Assembly: GCA_031551355.1 (NCBI GenBank)
Contig: JAVBNT010000053.1
Location: 1 to 28,866, forward strand
Direction: 5' to 3'
Length of the DNA stretch: 28,866 nucleotides
Source of the DNA: JAVBNT01 sp031551355
Lineage (GTDB): Bacteria; Vulcanimicrobiota; CADAWZ01
Made by a program: the position numbers and the translations under genes. Positions within the stretch are counted from its first letter, which is position 1, and the number at the start of each line of letters is the position of its first letter. Below, in pieces: positions 13,563 to 22,683 of the stretch. The notes under the pieces are model-generated. The model did no database searches and was not told the DNA's origin. It saw only the letters and a program-made list of their open reading frames with translations.

Positions 13563-16220
13563 TCAGCTAACGGTTTTCAATAAAGATACCTGTGAAGACA
13601 ATTTGTCGTAACGAAGCTGCGCCTGAGCAAGTCTTTCTTTTTCGGAAGCAACAACCTCCGGTTTGGCATTATTTATAAAAGAATCGTTGGAGAGCTTCTT
13701 ATTGATGGAATCAATCTCCATCTGTGCTTTCTGAACATCTTTTTCGATCCGTAAAATCTGTTTTTCAAGATCCTCTATTTCCAATGCCGGCAGAAACACC
13801 TGATTGGAACCAACCATCGCCGTTATTGACTTTTCCGGAATGCCATCCTTATTACTTGAAATGATGAGTTCTTCAACATAAGCCAAATCCTTGACAATCC
13901 GCTGCTGACCGACAATTAAATTTCTGTAAGACTCGTCATCGCTCTGTATATATATTCCTACCTTTTTTTTGGGTGGCAACTGCACATCAGCGCGTAGACT
14001 TCTAATGCTGCCGACCGTTTCAAAAATCTCCAGCATTTTTTGTGATTCCAGCTCAAATGTAAGGCTTGCATTCTTTTGCGGCCACTGAGCCTGCATAACA
14101 GAGCCTTCGTTATTGGGGAAAATATGCCACAATTCTTCGGTTATGAAAGGCATTACCGGGTGCAGCATTAAAAGGAAGTTTCTAAACACATGCAAAAATA
14201 CGGCTGCCGTCCTTTCTTTATAAGAAGAATCATTTTCCATCAAACCTGCTTTGACAATTTCTATATACCAGTCACAGAAATCATCCCAGAAAAAATCATA
14301 AAGCGACGATGCCATAACATCAAATGAATAGGTATCAAAAGCCGCAGAAACCTTATCAATCGCTTCATTAAGCTTTGTCAGAATCCATTTATCCGGCAGT
14401 GACAAATCGTATTCCGAAAGGGATTTAAATGAAACACCTTCAGGAATGTGCGAAAGGCAGAATCTTGAAGCATTCCAGATCTTATTCGCATAATTACGGG
14501 CCATTTCTATTCTTTCTTCGCTGTAAACAATATCCTGCCCCTGTGAAGTCATATAAGCAAGGGCAAATCTCAGAGCATCGGCACCGTATTTATCAATAAG
14601 ATCCAGAGGATCTACACCGGTACCAAGGGATTTACTCATTCTTCTCTTGTCCTTGCCGAGTATCGTTGCATGTATATGCACATCAGCAAAAGGAACTTCA
14701 CCCTTAAATTCAATTCCCATCATAATCATTCTGGCAACCCAAAGGAAAATGATATCTCTGGCAGTTACCAGCACTTTTGTGGGGTAGAAAAATTTCAGGT
14801 CATCCGTTTCTTCAGGCCACCCCATCGTCGACATCGGCCACAATGCGGAACTAAACCAGGTGTCAAGAACATCTTCTTCCTGAGCTATATTAGCTGATGA
14901 ACATACTTCACATTTTCCCGGATCTTCTATAAAGGCATCAACATGGCCGCAGTCGCTGCATGTCCATACCGGTATTCTGTGTCCCCACCAAAGCTGTCTG
15001 GATATACACCAATCCCTGATGTTTTCAAGCCAGTATCTGTAAACACCACTGTGACGTTGAGGCCAGAATTTAACAAGACCTTCCTGCTCCGCTTTAAGGG
15101 CCGGATCCGCCAGTTCTTTCATACTTACAAACCACTGCCAGGAAAGGAATGGCTCTATCGCCGTATTACAGCGGTAGCAATGACCTATGGAATTTTGATA
15201 GTCCTCGATCTTTTCGACAAATCCGCCTTCCTGCAGATCTTTTGTAATCTCTTCCCGGCACTCGAAGCGGTCCATGCCGCTGTATTTTCCGCACGAAGAA
15301 TTCAGCTTTGCACTCTCGTCGAAGATAACCGGCCGTTCAAGATTGTGACGAAGTCCCACTTCATAGTCCACAACATCGTGTGCCGGTGTAATTTTCAGTG
15401 CTCCGGTTCCGAAGGAAATATCTACCGCATTGTCGGCAATCACCGGCAGCTCTCTGTCGGTCAGCGGCAGCACCACTTTTTTGCCGACAAGATGACGGTA
15501 TCTGTCGTCCTCAGGGTTAACGGCAACGGCCACATCTGCAAGTATCGTCTCCGGACGCGTTGTCGCAATCGTTATATGTTCACTCCTGTCGGCAGTAAAA
15601 TAACGCAGATAATAAAGTTTTGAAGCCTTGGACTCATGCTCCACTTCAAGATCCGAAAGGGCAGTCAGACATCTTGGACACCAGTTTATAAGTCTCTGTC
15701 CCTTATAGATCAGCCCTTTTTTATACAGACGGTGAAACGCTTCCCTGACAGCCCTTGAACATACGTCATCAAGCGTAAACCTGATTCTGTTCCAGTCACA
15801 CGAAAGTCCCAGGCGTTTGAACTGGTTAATAATAGTATTGCCATAAAGCTCTTTCCATTCCCAGACTCTCTTTACAAATTCCTCGCGGCCGAGGATATGT
15901 CTGCTAAGTCCTTCTTTTTTTATCTGATCCTCAACTTTTTTTTGAGTGGCAATACCGGCGTGATCCGTACCGGGAATCCAAAGAGCCTCAAATCCCATCA
16001 TTCTTTTAGCCCTTATAAGTATATCCTGCAAAGTATGATCCAATGCATGTCCCATATGCAAGCTGCCGGTAACGTTCGGCGGAGGGATTACTATTGAATA
16101 AGGCGGTTTTGATGATGCCGGCGAAGCCGAAAAAAAGTTACTTTCAATCCACTCTTTATACCATTTATCCTCAACTGCCGACGGACTATAATTTTTTTCA
16201 AGCAAAACTTTTTCAGACAT
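13563..16220 (-). CDS. valS: Valyl-tRNA synthetase
   Basis: The 885-residue class I synthetase charges tRNA-Val in the cytoplasm. The HIGH signature is in PPPNVTGSLHMGHALDH (residues 47-63) and the KMSKS loop is KRRMSKSLGTGVDPLDL. The editing domain carries TIATTRPETILADVAVAVNP. Catalytic-core motifs WWGHRIPVW and FLWVARMIMMG are present. Zinc-knuckle type cysteine pairs are visible (WCPRCLTAL, CYRCNTAIEP, CSDCGHVD and CEVCSSANI). An anticodon-binding domain (KIWNASRFCLSH onward) and a C-terminal coiled-coil tRNA arm (LEKQILRIEKDVQKAQMEID) complete the protein. Length and domain order are normal for ValS. An AAAGG element precedes the ATG at 16220. It lies 109 bp after the HD-GYP gene on the same strand. 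Confidence 0.97.
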   Translation of the reverse strand: MSEKVLLEKNYSPSAVEDKWYKEWIESNFFSASPASSKPPYSIVIPPPNVTGSLHMGHALDHTLQDILIRAKRMMGFEALWIPGTDHAGIATQKKVEDQIKKEGLSRHILGREEFVKRVWEWKELYGNTIINQFKRLGLSCDWNRIRFTLDDVCSRAVREAFHRLYKKGLIYKGQRLINWCPRCLTALSDLEVEHESKASKLYYLRYFTADRSEHITIATTRPETILADVAVAVNPEDDRYRHLVGKKVVLPLTDRELPVIADNAVDISFGTGALKITPAHDVVDYEVGLRHNLERPVIFDESAKLNSSCGKYSGMDRFECREEITKDLQEGGFVEKIEDYQNSIGHCYRCNTAIEPFLSWQWFVSMKELADPALKAEQEGLVKFWPQRHSGVYRYWLENIRDWCISRQLWWGHRIPVWTCSDCGHVDAFIEDPGKCEVCSSANIAQEEDVLDTWFSSALWPMSTMGWPEETDDLKFFYPTKVLVTARDIIFLWVARMIMMGIEFKGEVPFADVHIHATILGKDKRRMSKSLGTGVDPLDLIDKYGADALRFALAYMTSQGQDIVYSEERIEMARNYANKIWNASRFCLSHIPEGVSFKSLSEYDLSLPDKWILTKLNEAIDKVSAAFDTYSFDVMASSLYDFFWDDFCDWYIEIVKAGLMENDSSYKERTAAVFLHVFRNFLLMLHPVMPFITEELWHIFPNNEGSVMQAQWPQKNASLTFELESQKMLEIFETVGSIRSLRADVQLPPKKKVGIYIQSDDESYRNLIVGQQRIVKDLAYVEELIISSNKDGIPEKSITAMVGSNQVFLPALEIEDLEKQILRIEKDVQKAQMEIDSINKKLSNDSFINNAKPEVVASEKERLAQAQLRYDKLSSQVSLLKTVS

Positions 16221-16329
16221 AGTTGTATACCTTTCCCTGTCTTTAATAAAATAAAAGCTTTTATAAAAAGCCTCTATTTTACAGCAATATTATTTTTTTA
16301 ATAAATTCAATAAAGTAAAATATCCGGCG

Positions 16330-17787
16330 CTAAGTAGATTTAGAGGGCAATACGATCTGCTGGATACGCGGAGGCTTTTGACCTTCGGATTTAACCTCAA
16401 GCCTGTCAACACGCCTTTCCATCATTCTTATGAAAGCATTTACAACTTCCGGATCAAATTGTGTTCCTACAGACTCATTCTTCAATTTTTCAATAGCCAC
16501 ACGAAAATCCATACCCTTTCTGTAAGGACGGTCCGAGGTCATTGCATCAAAGGCATCTGCGACAGCTATTATCTGGGCGCCTCTGGGGATACTTGTACTT
16601 GAAAGCCCCTTTGGATAGCCCTTACCGTCCCAGCGCTCATGATGGTAAAGAACCATCATAATAACTTCTCTTGGCAAACTTTTAATGGGTTCCAGAATTT
16701 TTGCAGACATGGATGCATGCTTTCTCATTTCCATCCACTCTTCCTGTGTAAGCGGAGACTGTTTATGAAGAATGTTATCCGGTGTGGCTATTTTTCCTAC
16801 ATCATGAAGCGTTGCCGCTCTTCTTATAAGTTTGACCTCTTCCTCGGCAAGTCCCATTTCTATTGCCAGCCTCTCTGAGAAATCCCTGACCCTGTCAACA
16901 TGCCCATGCGTATACTCATCCCTGCCTTCAAGAGCCTGTGCCAGACAGAGCATCGTTTCTTCATAATTTCTCTCAAGTTCATTTATATAACCAAGATTCC
17001 GGATGGAAATGGCGACCTCAATACCGATAAGACTCAGGAACTCTTCCATCTCAGGCGTAAAATCCCCGCCCATCATATAGTTGGCAAGGCCAATCAATCC
17101 AAAAGCCGAAGCATCATTCTGAGTCTTCATAGGAACGCACAAAAGATTATTTATACGGTCGTGGCTGCCAGCCATTGCCTGTAAAATCAAATCCTTGTCT
17201 TTTTCCCCCAAACGGACGGCAACGCCTTTTTTAAGCAAAGGCTCCATCAGTCCTGAAAGTTCCAGAACTTTCAGTGTCATATCGGTTACAACGCCATCAC
17301 TGTATTTTAATTTTAAAACACCGTTTTCAATGTTCATAACAAAAGCGCAGTGACAGCTAAATTCTGCTCTAAGACGCTCAAGAACAACCCTGAACAGTTC
17401 AGATATATCTTTCTGAACAGAAATTTCATGAGCTATTTCACGTATTGTATTGTTTTTTTGCCGCTCATCATTATACGATTTTTTGAATTTCTCCAGCTCC
17501 TCGGCCTGGGTTCTCATCGCTGCGTAAGCTTCATCAATATTTCTCGGCACACTCCAGGCAGAGGTTACTGCATTTGTGTTTCCGGTAGCCGGAGGAACAA
17601 CAAAAGAAGATTCTTCGGAAGAATTAGACGAATTGTCTCTGAAAATAAAAGAAGCAACAAAAATAATCAGAAAAGTCAAATAAAGAAAAATACTAAGCGG
17701 TAAAGAAGGTATCTTAGCTAAAAATACTGCAACTATGCCTAAAACAGAAAGAAAAACAACAAAGAAACGCACAATTTTGAGCGACAT
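16330..17787 (-). CDS. Membrane-anchored GAF / HD-GYP domain protein, putative cyclic-di-GMP phosphodiesterase
   Basis: The 485-residue protein has two N-terminal membrane segments (about residues 6-24 and 29-48), a variable linker with a coiled stretch (about 85-105), a GAF-like sensor domain (about 110-265) and a C-terminal HD-GYP domain. The HD-GYP part shows EGRDEYTHGHVDRV, LHDVGKIATPD, YHHERWDGKGYPKGL and VADAFDAMTSDRPYR. The metal-binding HD and the GYP signature are both intact, so hydrolysis of cyclic di-GMP is likely. HD-GYP proteins can also act on other cyclic dinucleotides. The start is the ATG at 17787 with AGGGAG six bases upstream; a TTG codon one triplet earlier is not needed. 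It sits between clpX and valS. A link to the pilus genes is plausible but not shown. Confidence 0.9.
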   Translation of the reverse strand: MSLKIVRFFVVFLSVLGIVAVFLAKIPSLPLSIFLYLTFLIIFVASFIFRDNSSNSSEESSFVVPPATGNTNAVTSAWSVPRNIDEAYAAMRTQAEELEKFKKSYNDERQKNNTIREIAHEISVQKDISELFRVVLERLRAEFSCHCAFVMNIENGVLKLKYSDGVVTDMTLKVLELSGLMEPLLKKGVAVRLGEKDKDLILQAMAGSHDRINNLLCVPMKTQNDASAFGLIGLANYMMGGDFTPEMEEFLSLIGIEVAISIRNLGYINELERNYEETMLCLAQALEGRDEYTHGHVDRVRDFSERLAIEMGLAEEEVKLIRRAATLHDVGKIATPDNILHKQSPLTQEEWMEMRKHASMSAKILEPIKSLPREVIMMVLYHHERWDGKGYPKGLSSTSIPRGAQIIAVADAFDAMTSDRPYRKGMDFRVAIEKLKNESVGTQFDPEVVNAFIRMMERRVDRLEVKSEGQKPPRIQQIVLPSKST

Positions 17788-17837
17788 CAAAAACTCCCTA
17801 AAAAGCAGGTTATAACAGTAAAAGAAAAAAAGAATAA

Positions 17838-17896
17838 AAGGACAAACCCTTTAATAAAACAGGACAGAGGGCAATAAAAATCAAAACCCACTGTCC
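17838..17896 (-). terminator. Possible terminator region after clpX
   Basis: Between clpX and the HD-GYP gene the - strand carries two short hairpins. One is GGACAG...CTGTCC (17862-17896). The next is a weaker TAAAGG/CCTTTTA stem (about 17838-17855) followed by a T-rich tract (TTCTTTTTTTCTTTT). The stems are short and AT-rich, so termination may be partial. Confidence 0.35.
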
Positions 17897-17928
17897 GGTT
17901 ATTCAAAAATCTGTATTTACATAACAAT

Positions 17929-19194
17929 TTATGAGGCTTCCCTGTGTAAATCGTCACCATATATCAGCTCCGGCTGAGCCTCCCTTTTCGCGACCTCTTC
18001 GCTAATAATACATTTTTTTACGCCCTTGCATGACGGTATTTCATACATAATATCAAGCATAATTTCTTCAACAATACTTCTGAGCGCTCTGGCACCCGTT
18101 TTGCGTTTTTGTGCCTCAGCAGCTATAGACGTAATACTTCCGTCGGTAAATTCAAGCTCTACATCCTCAAAGGAAAGCATTTTATTATACTGTTTCACAA
18201 GTGCATTTTTCGGTTCAGTAAGAATTCTTGCCAACATGTCATTGTCAAGCGGATGGAGCGGAACCGTTACGGGAAGCCTTCCTATAAATTCGGGAATAAG
18301 GCCGAATTTCAGTAAGTCTTCAGGCATAACCTGTGCAAAAATATCGGCAGTTTGCTTTTCCTTACCGGTTTTAATATTGGCTCTAAAACCGATGGACTGT
18401 TCCTTTACACGTTCCTCAATAATCTTATCAAGGCCTTCAAATGCGCCGCCGCAGATAAACAATACGTTAGTAGTGTCTATCTGTATAAATTCCTGATGCG
18501 GATGTTTACGCCCGCCCTGAGGAGGAACATTGGCAACAGTCCCTTCAAGTATTTTCAAAAGTGCCTGCTGAACCCCTTCTCCGGAAACGTCTCTCGTTAT
18601 TGAGGGGTTTTCGCTTTTTCTTGAGATCTTGTCTATTTCATCAATATAGATAATACCCTGCTGCGCTCTCTTAACATCATAATCGGCTGCCTGTATCAGC
18701 TTGAGAAGGATGTTTTCCACATCTTCTCCGACATAACCGGCTTCCGTCAGGGAAGTCGCGTCAGCAAGAGCGATAGGAACATTGAGAATCTTTGCCAGAG
18801 TCTGTGCCAGATATGTTTTTCCGCTGCCGGTAGGTCCTACAAGCAAAATATTGCTTTTTTGGATATCAATACCGTCGGCATTATGCGTCTCCATTAAATG
18901 TATCCGTTTATAATGGTTATAGACAGCCACCGACAAAGCCTTTTTAGCTTTATCCTGGCCGATTACATACTGATTGAGAATATCATTAATTTCCTTGGGT
19001 TTGAGCAGAATCCCCATATTACCGGAATCATCTTTTTTGCCGGCAAATTCTTCTTCAATAATTTCATTGCAAAGCTCAATGCATTCATCGCAGATATAAA
19101 CGCCGGGGCCGGCAATTATCTTCCTCGCCTGCTCCTGTGTTTTTCCGCAAAAAGAACATTTAAATTGGCCTCGCTCATCACCAAAACGAAACAT
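17929..19194 (-). CDS. clpX: ClpX, ATP-dependent unfoldase subunit of ClpXP protease
   Basis: The 421-residue protein is a AAA+ unfoldase that feeds tagged or folded substrates to ClpP. The N-terminal zinc-binding domain has C13, C16, C35 and C38 (CSFCGKTQEQARKIIAGP, CDEC). Walker A is GPTGSGKTYLA, Walker B is IIYIDEIDKI, and LTEAGYVGEDVEN and RDVSGEGVQQALLKILEGT are canonical. The ClpP-docking loop appears as QSIGFRANI (IGF), and sensor II is in KTGARALRSIVE. AGGAG lies seven bases before the ATG. It follows clpP by 38 bp in the tig-clpP-clpX order. Confidence 0.98.
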   Translation of the reverse strand: MFRFGDERGQFKCSFCGKTQEQARKIIAGPGVYICDECIELCNEIIEEEFAGKKDDSGNMGILLKPKEINDILNQYVIGQDKAKKALSVAVYNHYKRIHLMETHNADGIDIQKSNILLVGPTGSGKTYLAQTLAKILNVPIALADATSLTEAGYVGEDVENILLKLIQAADYDVKRAQQGIIYIDEIDKISRKSENPSITRDVSGEGVQQALLKILEGTVANVPPQGGRKHPHQEFIQIDTTNVLFICGGAFEGLDKIIEERVKEQSIGFRANIKTGKEKQTADIFAQVMPEDLLKFGLIPEFIGRLPVTVPLHPLDNDMLARILTEPKNALVKQYNKMLSFEDVELEFTDGSITSIAAEAQKRKTGARALRSIVEEIMLDIMYEIPSCKGVKKCIISEEVAKREAQPELIYGDDLHREAS

Positions 19195-19232
19195 GGCACT
19201 TCTCCTTTAAACAAAAAACGCAAAGTCAAAAC

Positions 19233-19844
19233 CTACCTTGAATCTTTTGTTATGATCTTATCTACAATACCGTATTCAACGGCCTCTTTTGCAGACATAT
19301 AATAATCTCTCTCAGTATCACGGACAACTTTTTCAAGCGGCTGGCCGGTGTGACTGGCAATAATATTATTGAGAGTCTCTTTTGTTTTCAGAATCTCTCT
19401 CGCATGAATATCGACATCCGTTGCCTGACCGCCGATTCCCTTGATCCATGGTTGGTGGATAAGTATGCGGGAGTAAGGAAGAGAGAATCTTTTTCCGGCG
19501 GCACCGGCACAAAGCAAAAGAGCGGCGGCACTGGCGGCCATACCAAGACAAATAGTAGATACATCCGGTTTAATCAATTGCATACAATCATAAATAGCCA
19601 TACCGGCAGTAACCGAACCGCCGGGGCTGTTTATATAAAGATCAATATCCTTGTCAGGATCTTCCTGCTCAAGAAAAAGCAGCTGAGCAATAACAAGATT
19701 GGCGAGATGATCTTCAATCTCATCTCCAAGAAAAACTATTCTATTTTTTAAAAGTCTGGAATATATATCATAAGATCTCTCACCACGAGCCGTCTGTTCG
19801 ACAACCATAGGAACCAAATGCTGCATTCTCATATCAAAAGCCAC
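19233..19844 (-). CDS. clpP: ClpP, proteolytic subunit of Clp protease
   Basis: The 203-residue serine peptidase has catalytic Ser105 (GMAASAA), His130 (ILIHQPW) and Asp180 (RDTERDYYM). The frame opens with GTG at 19844, which has GGAGGA seven bases upstream; ATG codons further in are too far from that site. The N-terminus reads LVPMVVEQTARGERSYDIYS as in the family. Two differences are notable. The residue before AAS is Met instead of the usual Gln (GMAAS rather than GQAAS). The loop after the active-site His is HQPWIKGIGGQATD, one residue longer than the usual HQPLGGxxGQATD. It lies between tig and clpX, 47 bp after tig. Confidence 0.96.
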   Translation of the reverse strand: MAFDMRMQHLVPMVVEQTARGERSYDIYSRLLKNRIVFLGDEIEDHLANLVIAQLLFLEQEDPDKDIDLYINSPGGSVTAGMAIYDCMQLIKPDVSTICLGMAASAAALLLCAGAAGKRFSLPYSRILIHQPWIKGIGGQATDVDIHAREILKTKETLNNIIASHTGQPLEKVVRDTERDYYMSAKEAVEYGIVDKIITKDSR

Positions 19845-19891
19845 AGATTAATCCTCCAAATATTTTTTCAATTAAAATTGCTGCAGTTATA

Positions 19892-21229
19892 TCAGTCCTC
19901 AAGCTCATCAGCATTTTCCTGCTCACCTTTGTCAACAGGCTCTATATAAGTAACACTTGATAAAGAAGATACATGCTTAAGTGCCTTATCCTGACGTATC
20001 ACGGCTCTCAGGCTTTCCATTCTGCCGTTTTTCTTTAAATTAGTCTTTAATTTTCCAAACTCCTGCCCAATCTCAACAGAAATCTCTCTTATTTTATCAT
20101 CGAGATCGGAATCGCTCACTTCGATATTTTCCTTATCGGCAATACTGTTAAGCGCAAGCTCTACTTTAACTTTTGCCTCAGCCTCAGGACGCTTGTCTTC
20201 CGCAAATTTTAGTATCTGTTCATCGGTTAAATTTTTGAAGATATCAACACCATACTGTGAGTATGTGTGAGCCATGCGGTCCATAAGTTTCTGCTGCTCA
20301 CGCAAAACCATTGACTCCGGCAGTTCGGCGGTAATCATTCCGGCAAGTCTCTCACATACTTTTGCCTCTGCGTCCGATGCAGCCCTTGCCTCAATATTAT
20401 CGCTCATTCTTTTCCTAATATCAAGCCTGAGCTCTTCCATTGTTTCAAAGTTTGAAACCTTTTTGGCGAACTCATCATTATACTCCGGCAAAACCTTGCT
20501 TTCTATACGGTGCAAGGTAAATTTGAAAACAACATTTTTACCTTTTAGAGCACCAGGATAGTCTTCCGGGAACGTTATATTAAATTCTTTCGTCTCACCT
20601 TTTTTAACACCGACAATATTCTCGACAAATCCCGGAATAAAGGCGTCTTCCTTAAGTTCCATCTGATAATTGGCGGCACTCCCCTGAGGGACTTTTTTGC
20701 CGTCGTCTATACAATCAAAATCCACGAGAGCAAAGTCTCCCATCACAAGCCCCCTGTCCTCATCCAACTCGTCAAATGAGGCAGATTTTTCCCTGAGATT
20801 TTCAAGGGCTCTCTCTACAGATTCATCTTTCAACTCCGGTTTCTCCACCTGAAGCTCAAATCCGTCATAATTTCCAAGCTCAATCTCCGGCATGACATCA
20901 ACAACAGCCTTATAAACCAATTCTCCGTCCAAATCAAAGCTGACGATTTCCACATCAGGAGAAGAAACTACCTGAACTTCTTTTTCCACTACGGCTTTTT
21001 GGAGAGTGGCGGAAACAAGATCCTCAACAATGTGCTGCTTAATCAGTTCGACATTCAACTCTTTTTCCGCAAGTTTCCTAGGCGCCTTGCCTTTTCTGAA
21101 ACCGGGCACAGTAACGAATTTAATCGCATTTTTAACAGATTTATCATAGGACTCCCTGACTTGGGAAGAATCGACCGTAACCTCCAAAATCGCTGTGCTA
21201 TTGCCGCCGCTAGTAACATCTACTTTCAT
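19892..21229 (-). CDS. tig: Trigger factor, ribosome-associated chaperone and peptidyl-prolyl isomerase
   Basis: The 445-residue protein binds nascent chains at the ribosome exit. The start is the ATG at 21229 with GGAAGGTG upstream; a 24-codon upstream extension in frame is rejected. The ribosome-binding domain has the signature VPGFRKGKAPRKLAEKEL (about residues 45-62). The FKBP-like PPIase domain spans about 150-235 (GDFALVDFDCIDDGKKVPQG, FIPGFVENIVGVKKGETKEF). The C-terminal helical arms follow, and the tail is acidic (EQENADELED). It precedes clpP and clpX, the classical arrangement. An intrinsic terminator separates it from the tRNA array, so it may have its own promoter in the 55 bp before the start; none was identified with confidence. 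Confidence 0.96.
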   Translation of the reverse strand: MKVDVTSGGNSTAILEVTVDSSQVRESYDKSVKNAIKFVTVPGFRKGKAPRKLAEKELNVELIKQHIVEDLVSATLQKAVVEKEVQVVSSPDVEIVSFDLDGELVYKAVVDVMPEIELGNYDGFELQVEKPELKDESVERALENLREKSASFDELDEDRGLVMGDFALVDFDCIDDGKKVPQGSAANYQMELKEDAFIPGFVENIVGVKKGETKEFNITFPEDYPGALKGKNVVFKFTLHRIESKVLPEYNDEFAKKVSNFETMEELRLDIRKRMSDNIEARAASDAEAKVCERLAGMITAELPESMVLREQQKLMDRMAHTYSQYGVDIFKNLTDEQILKFAEDKRPEAEAKVKVELALNSIADKENIEVSDSDLDDKIREISVEIGQEFGKLKTNLKKNGRMESLRAVIRQDKALKHVSSLSSVTYIEPVDKGEQENADELED

Positions 21230-21283
21230 ATACAACACCTTCCAATAAGATATAAATTTAGGGCCTACAACCCTAGTAAAGAC

Positions 21284-21310
21284 AAAAAAAGACCGGCCCA
21301 AAAACCGGTC
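21284..21310 (-). terminator. Intrinsic terminator between the tRNA array and tig
   Basis: On the - strand GACCGG-TTTTTGGG-CCGGTC forms a perfect 6-bp GC-rich stem followed directly by seven T residues. It lies about 110 bp after the last tRNA-Gly and 55 bp before the tig start codon, so it should end most of the tRNA transcript. Confidence 0.8.
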
Positions 21311-21422
21311 ACAGACTCAATAAAATACAAATTTTCCCCTTCGTTTAAAATTCAAAGAGAGAAAAATTCTAAAAATCACCGGAATCCCTGCCCTTGTCAA
21401 CTTAAACCAGACGGCTAAAAAG

Positions 21423-21498
21423 TGGAGCGGAAGAAGGGATTCGAACCCTCGACCCTCGCCTTGGCAAGGCGATGCTCTAGCCGCTGAGCTACTTCCGC
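21423..21498 (-). tRNA. tRNA-Gly(GCC), copy 2
   Basis: A 76-nt cloverleaf with acceptor GCGGAAG/CTTCCGC, anticodon loop TTGCCAA (anticodon GCC), GGTTCGAATCC in the T arm and an encoded CCA. It is identical to the copy at 21638-21713 and is the last gene of the array. Confidence 0.96.
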
Positions 21499-21637
21499 CA
21501 GTAAAATCTTCAATGCAGCAAAGCCACGCAACACAGTAAAACCACCTGCTGATGATGTCCGCCATTGTCATTCATCCGCAACAGCGACAGAAATAAAAAA
21601 GAGGCCTATTTCCCTAATAAACCGTATCTGCTAAAAG

Positions 21638-21713
21638 TGGAGCGGAAGAAGGGATTCGAACCCTCGACCCTCGCCTTGGCAAGGCGATGCTCTAGCCGCT
21701 GAGCTACTTCCGC
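21638..21713 (-). tRNA. tRNA-Gly(GCC), copy 1
   Basis: Identical in sequence to the tRNA at 21423-21498, with anticodon GCC and encoded CCA. The 139-bp spacer between the two copies has no recognised feature. Confidence 0.96.
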
Positions 21714-21729
21714 ATTATTATGTTGGCAA

Positions 21730-21812
21730 TGAGCGAGAAGGGACTTGAACCCCCACGACCTGAGGCCACAAGATCCTAAATCTTGCGCGTCTGCCAGTTC
21801 CGCCACTCGCCC
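21730..21812 (-). tRNA. tRNA-Leu(UAG)
   Basis: A class II tRNA of 83 nt up to the discriminator A, with acceptor GGGCGAG/CTCGCTC, anticodon loop TTTAGGA (TAG) and a long variable arm. CCA is not encoded (A is followed by TTG). Confidence 0.95.
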
Positions 21813-21855
21813 ACTTTAAGGAAACTAAATCTTGCCGACTTGACTGCCCAAAAAA

Positions 21856-21928
<73 letters not shown>

Positions 21929-21943
21929 TAAAAACAGTACAAA

Positions 21944-22018
21944 TGGTGGGTCGTACTGGGCTCGAACCAGTGACACCCTGATTAAAAGTCAGGTGCTCTT
22001 CCACTGAGCTAACGACCC
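21944..22018 (-). tRNA. tRNA-Lys(UUU)
   Basis: A 75-nt cloverleaf with acceptor GGGTCGT/ACGACCC and anticodon loop CTTTTAA (TTT). CCA is encoded. It lies 15 bp from the other lysine isoacceptor. Confidence 0.95.
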
Positions 22019-22034
22019 TTTAAAACTCTGTTGA

Positions 22035-22107
22035 CACGCTCGAAGGGACTCGAACCCCCAACACACGGATCCGAAGTCCGTTGCTCTATCCATTGAGCTA
22101 CGAGCGC
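22035..22107 (-). tRNA. tRNA-Arg(UCG)
   Basis: A 73-nt cloverleaf with anticodon loop CTTCGGA (TCG) and acceptor GCGCTCG/CGAGCGT, which implies a G1-U72 wobble pair, and discriminator G. CCA is not encoded. The UCG anticodon, rather than ACG, would read CGA/CGG-type codons without needing inosine. Confidence 0.93.
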
Positions 22108-22148
22108 AATAGACTCTGTACTTCTTATCCGTTTAAGGCTAATCAGAG

Positions 22149-22222
22149 GGTGAGTGATGGGATTTGAACCCACGACCCCTGGTTCCACAGACCAGTGCTC
22201 TAACCGCTGAGCTACACTCACC
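22149..22222 (-). tRNA. tRNA-His(GUG)
   Basis: A 74-nt gene including the extra 5' G (G-1) opposite C73, the histidine identity pair. The acceptor is GTGAGTG/CACTCAC and the anticodon loop CTGTGGA (GTG). A complete CCA is not encoded. Confidence 0.95.
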
Positions 22223-22254
22223 ATACTACTGGCCGGGTAACCCCCTACTCAAAG

Positions 22255-22330
<76 letters not shown>

Positions 22331-22353
22331 ATTTAACCTCGAGAGCACTTCAG

Positions 22354-22427
22354 TCGGGGCGAGAGGATTCGAACCTCCGGCCCCCTGGTCCCAAACCAGA
22401 TGCGCTACCAAGCTGCGCTACGCCCCG
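22354..22427 (-). tRNA. tRNA-Pro(UGG)
   Basis: A 74-nt cloverleaf with acceptor CGGGGCG/CGCCCCG and anticodon loop TTTGGGA (TGG). CCA is not encoded. It is the first gene after the array promoter. Confidence 0.95.
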
Positions 22428-22445
22428 AGCCTCAACAGTGAAGAT

Positions 22446-22474
22446 AGTATAACGCCAAGAAGACGTTTTGTCAA
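22446..22474 (-). promoter_or_regulatory. Strong sigma-70-type promoter of the tRNA array
   Basis: On the - strand there is TTGACA (22469-22474), a 17-bp spacer, and TATACT (22446-22451). The -10 box ends 18 bp before the first tRNA-Pro base. The near-consensus boxes and ideal spacing fit a stable-RNA promoter. Confidence 0.85.
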
Positions 22475-22683
22475 TAAGTTTTTTGCAATCATTTTCATTT
22501 TTTTTTCAATCCACAAAAAAACAACTGAATTCAAAGGTAGGATTTAAACAAGAAGAACAGAAATCTTTTTATCCGATAATTTCCTAAAAACAGCCTGAAA
22601 TAAAATATCTCAACCGGGAAACAAACAGGCACATAAATACAGATCAGGCATAATAAAGCGAACTTTGCTTTAAGGGGGCCTAT

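Noticed and set aside
14943..15623. 226-codon + strand frame inside valS
   Set aside because: It lies wholly antisense to conserved ValS catalytic and editing motifs; the composition is that of a shadow frame.
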